Below are positions 57,437-64,000 of a stretch of DNA of 64,000 nucleotides, piece after piece. The notes below the pieces were generated by a model. That model was not told the DNA's origin, ran no database searches, and saw nothing but the letters and a program-made list of their open reading frames with translations. Position numbers and translations under genes: made by a program. Numbering within the stretch: the stretch's first letter is position 1; each line of letters opens with the position of its first letter. The stretch is taken from NCBI GenBank assembly GCA_029204225.1, contig CM055101.1, forward strand, positions 32,245,683 to 32,309,682, in the 5' to 3' direction. The stretch comes from Diphasiastrum complanatum (taxonomy: Eukaryota > Streptophyta > Lycopodiopsida > Lycopodiales > Lycopodiaceae).

Positions 57437-58530
57437 GTTAGCAGTGATGATTAGAGGTCGAAAAAGTAAGAAAAATAGTGGAAAAGGTAAAAAGGTGTGG
57501 AAACGACAAAAACTGTGAATTACGAGTGTTGGATGACAAGTATTGTAGTTCAGAGCACAGATCGGTGTTTAGTATGAGCAGATGATAGCTGGTACGAAGT
57601 TTGGTCGCAAACGGAGAACTTGGTAATTTCAGTGTAAATTTCGGCAGAGCTTCGCTAATAAAGGTGACAAATGACTCGAATTCAGCCCTTATATAGTGGA
57701 ATTTAGAGTGTGTATTAGGTGAAATCCACTTTCCCTTGTTTAGTTCCACCCAAATTTTGGCAGACACCTTCTTTGCAAAATTTTAAGACCTGAGGAAAGT
57801 CTGCGAGAGTTCAGAAGGTGATTTGACTGCTATGCAAAGGTTCTGCGAGAGTTCAGACTGTCCGTGAGGGTTCAACTCTCGTAGGAAGTGATCTCTCGCA
57901 CAGCTTGTCTTTGTGATTGGATTTTCAGGATCAAACCATGTAGGCAGACTAATTTCACTGCTCTGATTCCATTTAGACACCTTGCGAGGGTTGGTAAGAT
58001 GATCTTGATGCTCTACGAGGGTTCTAAAAATTCAGCTTCTAGGAACCCTCGCACACACTAAAAAATGATGATTCTTCCATCAGGAACTCTTGCAGAGATT
58101 TCCATGGATGCATCTGGGTCAGATCTGGTGACTGTCCAAGTTTCAAGAGCTATCTCCTAGAGGATCTCAAAAAATCATGAAAAAAGTGCTCTTTCAGAGT
58201 GTTTTTTGACGAGATCTCGAGATTTTCTGATTTCTAACTTTTGTAAACTGGTAATCAGCTTCATCTTGGCTTGATCTGACTGTTGGTAGTTCTCTGGAAA
58301 TTCTGATGGATACTTGGTAACAGATCCATGAGTCAATCTGATGATCTGCTTCCTTCTTGATCCTATCTGGATCTGGATCCTCCTTGGATTATGAAGGATT
58401 TTTCCGATCTTGCCAGATTTGGCCGAATCTTGATGGATCTAGCTTGGTTTGGCTTGATCTTCCTAGATCTAGTGGTGATGGTTTAGCTGAAAAGCTTTTC
58501 GTAACTTGTCATCACCAATCTGGATCTCTC
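57437..58530 (-). mobile_element. Putative 3' LTR / 3' non-coding DNA of the right-hand gypsy
   Basis: Non-coding DNA following the integrase stop at 58531 on the minus strand. It carries at least eight copies, in both orientations, of a motif close to GCGAGAGTTC / GCGAGGGTTC (about 57798, 57842, 57863, 57874, 57977, 58014, 58040, 58084), and a TATA-like box at 57695-57688. No LTR border could be fixed. Confidence 0.4.
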
Positions 58531-59664
58531 TTACTGTGATGGCCAGTACTTGTGCAACCAGCTACCGTTGATGGGTGTATCGAATGGTGTCCCATCTAGC
58601 TTTTCTAAATTCACGGCTCCATGATTAAGAATTTCCTTGATCCAATAAGGACCTTCGCCTGTGAATTTTAACTTTCCCTTGATCGCCTTGGTTTTATACA
58701 TTAGGACCAGATCTCTGGAGCGAAGATCCTTCTTTTGTAATCTACGATCATGCCACGCTTTGCGACTTTCCTTTTCAGCTGCCAGTGCATGCACAACTAG
58801 TAAGCATGTTTCACAGAGTTTATGCAGAGCTTCGTGGCGTAGTTGTAGAGATTTGGACTCATTAAGACGTTGCGTGGTGGCAATCCTTAATGAAGGAACT
58901 AAAAACTCTACTGACATCACAACATCCTGACCATATACCAATTGGAAGGGTGTTTGATCAGTGCTTCCTTTATATGCTATCCTGAATGCCCACAGTGCAG
59001 CATGCAACTTGTGTTCCCAATCTGATCAGCTAGCTTCAACTATTTTCGTGAGCACGCCACACAGGATCTTATTGGATGATTTTGCTTGCCCATTACCACG
59101 AGGATAATAAGGCGTACTGGTTCTGTGGATCATGAAGAATTCTTCCAACAGGACCTTGATGGTCTCATTGATGAAATGGCTTCCGCGATCACTGACTAGC
59201 TCTACCGGACATCCAAAGCGCACAATGATATTTTCATAAAGGAACTTGGCAGTGGTCCTAACATCAGCTACTCTTACTGCCCTGGCTTCGACCCACTTGG
59301 TGAGGTAGTCTGTGGCTACGATTATGTATCGAGCTTGGGAACTCCTTGCTGCAAGGTGAATTGGACCGATGTAATCCAATCCCCACGTTTCGAATGGTGC
59401 TTGGGCTAAGATCGACTGTAGTAGGTCATAATTTAATCTCGTTGGCCTTCTCGCCCTTTGGCACACATCGCACTTTTTCAAGTATTCCTCCGTATCCTTA
59501 TGAATCGTTGGCCACCAACATCCTGGTTGCAGGATCTTGCGAACTGTAATGTCAGATGCAAAATGGCCTCCACCCATGCCTTCATGTGAAAGCGAAATGA
59601 TCTGGGTGGCTTCATGAGGAAGAATACACCGCCAAAGAATTCCGTCGGGTCCTCTTCGATACAA
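58531..59664 (-). pseudogene. Gypsy (non-chromovirus) integrase
   Basis: Zinc-binding domain: HEGMGGGHFASDITVRKILQ and CDVCQRARRPTR (about 59575-59445). Catalytic core: FETWGLDYIGPIH (first Asp, about 59388-59350), LVSDRGSHFINETIKVLLEE (second Asp, about 59205-59145) and TPYYPRGNGQAKSSNKILCG (Glu replaced by Lys in the NGQAE motif, about 59118-59060). A stop follows at 59023-59025, then AALWAFRIAYKGSTDQTPFQ LVYG and the C-terminal domain RDLVLMYKTKAIKGKLKFTG ending in HKYWPSQ at 58531. No chromodomain. The core Glu-to-Lys change alone should abolish integration. Confidence 0.88.
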
Positions 59665-59679
59665 CTGACCGGCAATCAG

Positions 59680-61040
59680 CTAATAAAGTCTAGCCTTCAA
59701 GATCAATTTTCGCTGTTCCACCTTTGGTAGTGATTTGTCTGGTTGGCCCCGCATTAGATATTCAACAATGTTGGCAGCCCATTCTAGTACTGTGTCCATG
59801 TAAAATAAGACAACATCTGCCGGTTCATCATCGGGTTGGGTTGCAATCTCCTTTACCTTGATTCGTAACACATATCTGCCATGTAGTGTTGTTTTCCCTT
59901 GCGAACTACTATCCGAAAATCAAATTCCAACAACAAAAGTAGCCATTTGGTGATTCTTCCGGTGTTGCAAGTATTATTAACGAGATAGAACAAGGGTTGA
60001 TGGTCCGTATAAAAAGCAAAATGTGTGGCCATCAGGTAGTGTCGAAATTTCTTAACCGCATAGATCATTGCCAGTGCTTCTCGCTCTGTGGTTGAATGAT
60101 TCATTTCGGTATCACTGAGCTGTCGGCTTGCAAATTGGATTGGAAAATCCTTTTTGTGTTCACCTAGCTAGGTTAAGACTGCTCCAACTGCATACTTCGA
60201 TGCGTCCGTATGCACATGAAACTCAATGTACCAATTGGGTGGGTGTAAGATTGGTGCTGAAACCAATGCATCCTTAAGCTTCTGGAAAGCCTTTAGGGCT
60301 TTCTCGTTCCAATGTGGATCCGTCGTGAGTTTGTAAATTGGTCGGGCTAACTATGCAAAATCAAGAATGAAGATCCTATAATAGTTAGCATGACCCATAA
60401 AGATGTAGACTTCGCGGATCGTCCCCGGTGGTGGTAGATCAACAATGATCATGATCTTTGATAGATCTGTGGTGATCCCTTGTCTTGACACTATATGGCC
60501 GAGAATCAAGCCATGTGTCACCCAGAATTGACATTTTTCTCGATTAAGGGAGATCTGGTAGTCGCGGCATTTTTGTAACACCTTCTCCAAATTGGATAAG
60601 TGTCCTGAGTCTGGTCCATGCACGCACAGATCGTCCAAGAAAATTTTCAAAAATTTTTGCAGATAATCTTTGAATGTTGCCTGCATGACTTGTTGGAAGG
60701 TGCTTGGGGCATTGCAAAGTTCGAATGGCATCACTTTATAGGCATAGGTTCCTCATTCTGTGGCAAATGTTGTCTTGTGCTGGTCCTGGGGGGCTATCTT
60801 CACCTGGTTGTAGCCACTGAAGCCATCTAGAAAACTGTAGGCTTCAGCGCCAGCTACTCTATCGAGGATGCTTTTCGTAAATGGTAGAAGAAAATGATCA
60901 TTTTTGGTGACTGCATTTAGCGCCTTCAGATTCATGCAAATCCGCATTTTGTCGTTCTTCTTGGGTACTATAACTATCGATGATACCCATTCCGTGTGCT
61001 CGATTTCATAGATGAAATCTGCATCCATCAGTTTCTGCAA
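59680..61040 (-). pseudogene. Gypsy reverse transcriptase and RNase H
   Basis: RT: EWVSSIVIVPKKNDKMRICM (about 60990-60930), YSFLDGFSGYNQVKIAPQDQ (60840-60780), a stop in place of Trp in TFATE*GTYAYKVMPF (about 60752), NAPSTFQQVMQATF and FLKIFLDDLCVHG with the FLDD site intact (about 60640-60605). RNase H: VHTDASKYAVGAVLT (about 60220-60175), TTEREALAMIYAVKKFRHYL (60095-60035) and FYTDHQPLFYLVNN. The pre-integrase linker runs to 59680. Two stops and small frame changes; otherwise well preserved. Confidence 0.88.
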
Positions 61041-62077
61041 CTCTTGTTTGATCAGCTTAGTATAATTTGGGTTGCAGCGATAATAACGGCTTACTTGGGG
61101 ACTGCTCCGTCCACCAAGGGTATGGTGTGTTGGACTACTGTTGGTGAAATGTCCTTCAAGTCACTATAACTCCAGGCAAAACAGTCTTTATACTCCACCA
61201 ACAACAATCGTAGTCTCTTGAACTATGTGGGTGTTAACTGCTCTCCCACATGCACTATCTTTTCTTCTTCATCTGGCTCGGCAAGATTCATCGGCTGTGT
61301 TCGCGCAAGTCCCTCGAAGACTTGTTCCGTTGGTGCCTGACTTTGATCAGGTTCTCTCTGGGCTTGTGGCATTATGATTACCACGTCGTCCAAGGTATAA
61401 TTCTTGAAAGTCTCAGGCATCTCGTGAACTGGCGCTCGTCGAGATTCCTCCTTCAGCATATTGATTTAGCCCGATTGGTCATTTTTTAATTTTCTATCAC
61501 CTGTGTAGAAGATGACGTTGTATCTGAGTCTATCTTGATTGACTTCAAGGAGTCCAACACCTTCTTTTTGCTCTTTTTTGTCATTTTGGTGGGTTCATCC
61601 TTGTTGTCTTTCATCGGGACTGCCGTGACATTCGCCTCATGGTTGCGAATATCAACATCTACTGTAGCTATCGCCTCTTCGGGTAGATCACTCCATCAGA
61701 TCACCTAGTTGTAGCGCTGCTTCAACTGATTCTTCTTATTCGCAGGTGCCTTGGGTGGATCGATCCTTGAGATTTTCGCCATAGCAGACTTTTACGATAG
61801 TTGAGCTGGTACTTTCTTGGTTCCGTAACGATCTGGGTCCATGTGGTGTAGGACTTGTTCATCAGATTCAGCTCAATCTCCTTATTATAAGTTAGAGCAT
61901 GTTGCCAAGGGAGTAGATCATCGTCCACTGGGTTCTCAATAGGCTCCGCTGATAGCCATGCTACGTTTATCATATTCACCCCAAATGTGATTGGTGTGTC
62001 CATAGTGTAACACTTGGGTGAAGATGTACTGGGTTCCGAATCTGATTCATATTGACATGCCCGACAGTCAATAGTTG
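61041..62077 (-). pseudogene. Gypsy protease-RT linker (pre-RT region)
   Basis: It contains the segment before RT (YKDCFAWSYSDLKDISPTVV, about 61190-61130) and an acidic linker (PDEEEKIVHVGEQLTPT, about 61275-61223). The upstream part (61460-62000) has short frames with a Trp-rich spacer. Frameshifts and stops occur. Confidence 0.75.
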
Positions 62078-62545
62078 CTAACGCATCCGTCCATCTTGCG
62101 ACATCCGTCTCTGAATCATAGTGACCTCCCTTGGCTGGCCTTCGGCGATCAATCGGTGATCTGTCGTAGAGGATCCGTCATCAGCTTCGGGTGCAATAGG
62201 TTTCACCGCCCATGTGGTTGGATCAACCTTTACAGCCTGTTCTCTGTTCTCGAAGGTGAGTTTTCCCGTACCCCAGTTGTGTACTACTTGCCCAGTCCTC
62301 AACCATGGTCTTCCCAGTAAAACACGGTATGTAGATGGAGATTCAGGTATATCCATGACTACAAAAGTAATCACAAACTGCATGCCTGCTATCCTTATGG
62401 GGATATCGACAACTACACCTTTTTGTTTCACACAGGATTGATCTGCTAGCTTGATGACGAATCTTGTTGGCTTCAACCCTTGCAGACCCCATTTTTCATA
62501 CAAAGTAGTGGAGATCAAATTGACACCCGATCCTCCATCTATCAC
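62078..62545 (-). pseudogene. Gypsy aspartic protease domain
   Basis: MIDGGSGVNLISTTLYEKWG: the catalytic triad appears as DGGSG where retropepsins usually have D[ST]G. Then VDIPIRIAGMQFVITFVVMD and YRVLLGRPWLRTGQVVHNWG, the characteristic C-terminal part of Athila/Tat-type plant gypsy proteases. Open for 155 codons. Confidence 0.82.
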
Positions 62546-64000
62546 TGCTGCCTCGTCCTCGTATCTCTTGTGTTTGATTGATAAAGTAATGTTGTGTTCT
62601 TCACTTTCCCATGCTGCTCCGATGTGGAGGACGTTACTTGTTTCTTCATAGCCCGTACAATATATGAACTCAGGCGCTACTGGCTCCTCATCCGCTTTGG
62701 CCCATTCAGCTAGAAGGCTTTTTGCTTGTGGTGCATCCGCAGTAGTTCTGCGAGTGGTAAACTTACACGGCTTGACAGTAAAAGTGTGAGCCTTTCAGTG
62801 CGTGGTTCCTCGGGCTTCACCATGTGAAAAGGTGGTTCATGTTGGTGCAACCGATCATTATGATCAGTGCACAGTGGTGAGCCTGCTTGCGGTATCCGTT
62901 CGACGCCAACTGGAGGTTCTGTGAGATTGTCTCTTTCTTGCTCTTTTTCCTCCGCTTGTGCTTTCTGTACCCAGTGTCTTATTTTCTAGTACTGCCTTCT
63001 TTCTTCCCTCACATTCGGATATGGCGCGGAAGTTGAGGGTTGGTCATCAGTGACCGATGGTGGTGGTGAGGGAGCCACTTCCTTCCTCTTCTGTGCTCGC
63101 GTATCAACTAACACAGGAGCGTGGAATTGTCGTCCTTCCGATGACATTCCTGCTAGAACTGCTGGTTGCTGTATTGCAATGAAGTTAAGAAGTGCACTGG
63201 TTTCAAGTTTAAATGGACAATTCTTGTAACAGTGCCCATAACCGCATTCTCGGCAAAAGGATGTATATTGTCCCTTGTAGGGACATTCCACAATTCTTTG
63301 TCCTTCGCCGCATCTGTAGCAGCCATAATTTCTTTCACCTTGACGCTAAGTTTGAGTTGCATAGGCCGCAATATATTCATGTATGGCAGGATCCATAAAT
63401 GGTTTATCTGGTCCGTACCATTGCTGCTGCTCAGGTTGAGGTGGCATTTGCATCTCTGGTTCCGCTATTGTCAGGTTTACATGGGCCACTTGTTGATTGG
63501 CTGGTCCTGGTGGTGCAGGTAAGGCCATACGTTGTTGTTGACTCGGTGCGCCGTACCTTGGTGCCGTGTTGGGTGTCCCTTGATGGTAAAGATAAGAAGT
63601 CTGATAAGAACTTCTCTTTTGTTGAACAATCCGGAGGTTAAACGGGCAAAATGCCGTATCGTGCGATGTTGCATTGCACAGATGGCAGAATCTATGTGTC
63701 AGTTTCAGATTTTGCTTTAGGACTGGACACTCATTTGCTGTATGGTTTTATGTGCACACTGAACACCATACATTCTCCCGTCTTGGATACTGCAGCTGGT
63801 TTGGTTCCGGTTGATGTGGCGTTACTGCTACAGCTCCCTATAAGGCTTTCAGTTTCTGGTCAAACTGCGCCGTAAGTTGCTCCATCCGCTGTTTGTGTAA
63901 TTTTGTCATTTGCTCTAACAGCAGTTCTGTGGATAGAACAGATGCGTTTGATGATGATGATACTAACGAGGGAGTAGGGGTGTGGGTGGATGGATATTCG
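62546..64000 (-). pseudogene. Gypsy gag, partial, continuing beyond the right edge
   Basis: Running leftward from the edge: a coiled coil LLLEQMTKLHKQRMEQLTAQ (about 63930-63870), a Pro/Gln-rich region (63528-63400), then two zinc-knuckle-like motifs: CYRCGEGQRIVEC with the His replaced (about 63325-63285) and CRECGYGHCYKNC (C-x2-C-x3-H-x4-C, about 63255-63215). A Pro/Ser-rich linker follows to 62986. Sequence between 62986 and 62546 is the poorly open gag-protease spacer. Stops near 63345, 63840 and 62985. The capsid domain itself lies outside the window. Confidence 0.75.

Noticed and set aside
63651-63875. Plus-strand ORF at the right edge
   Set aside because: It is a shadow of the minus-strand gypsy gag, whose coiled coil and zinc knuckles read on the other strand.

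Overview
The window looks like nuclear DNA of a seed plant with a very large genome. A gymnosperm is the best guess, because two well-conserved plant genes sit in a sea of decayed, nested LTR retrotransposons and one of them has introns of 2.6, 3.6, 8.1 and more than 11.9 kb filled with transposons. There are no operons, bacterial signals or CRISPR arrays. The species cannot be named from this sequence alone.

Host genes. (1) OLA1/YchF, the Obg-like ATPase, lies on the minus strand. Its start codon is at 27515 and six exons down to 11974 are visible (228 of roughly 390 residues); the remaining exons lie off the left edge. (2) A PUB4-type U-box/ARM-repeat E3 ubiquitin ligase lies on the plus strand at 46761-49904, with four coding exons, about 844 residues, and an apparent GC-AG intron. 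It appears complete.

Layout. 1-3.2 kb: a decayed hAT transposase (minus) with a captured piece of Ty3/gypsy integrase, beside an unrecognised basic ORF. 3.2-11.5 kb: a copia-like LTR, a LINE fragment split by a chromodomain gypsy element with a perfect 5-bp target duplication, then a second rearranged gypsy of the same family. 11.97-27.5 kb: the OLA1 exons; the introns carry two plus-strand copia relics, a miniature LTR element (TRIM) whose LTRs hold tRNA-like sequence, a hAT MITE with an 8-bp target duplication, and one unrecognised ORF. 28-33 kb: a minus-strand copia relic and simple repeats. 34-39.5 kb: a gag-only LTR element with two gag domains, ending in a long LTR palindrome embedded in a minus-strand copia. 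42.0-43.5 kb: a terminal-inverted-repeat element. 45-50 kb: the PUB4 locus. 51-57 kb: three copia relics in both orientations. 57.4-64 kb: a minus-strand gypsy polyprotein without a chromodomain, running off the right edge.

The two host genes have no evident joint function. OLA1 is a cytosolic ATP/GTP-binding YchF protein; PUB4 is a ubiquitin ligase. The rest is a record of nested insertion. Within OLA1 the identifiable autonomous retroelements all lie antisense to the gene. The most unusual elements are the TRIM with tRNA-like LTRs (17096-17506), the hAT/gypsy chimera (about 1004-1636), the double-gag non-autonomous element (35459-36672) and the LTR palindrome (37647-38622).
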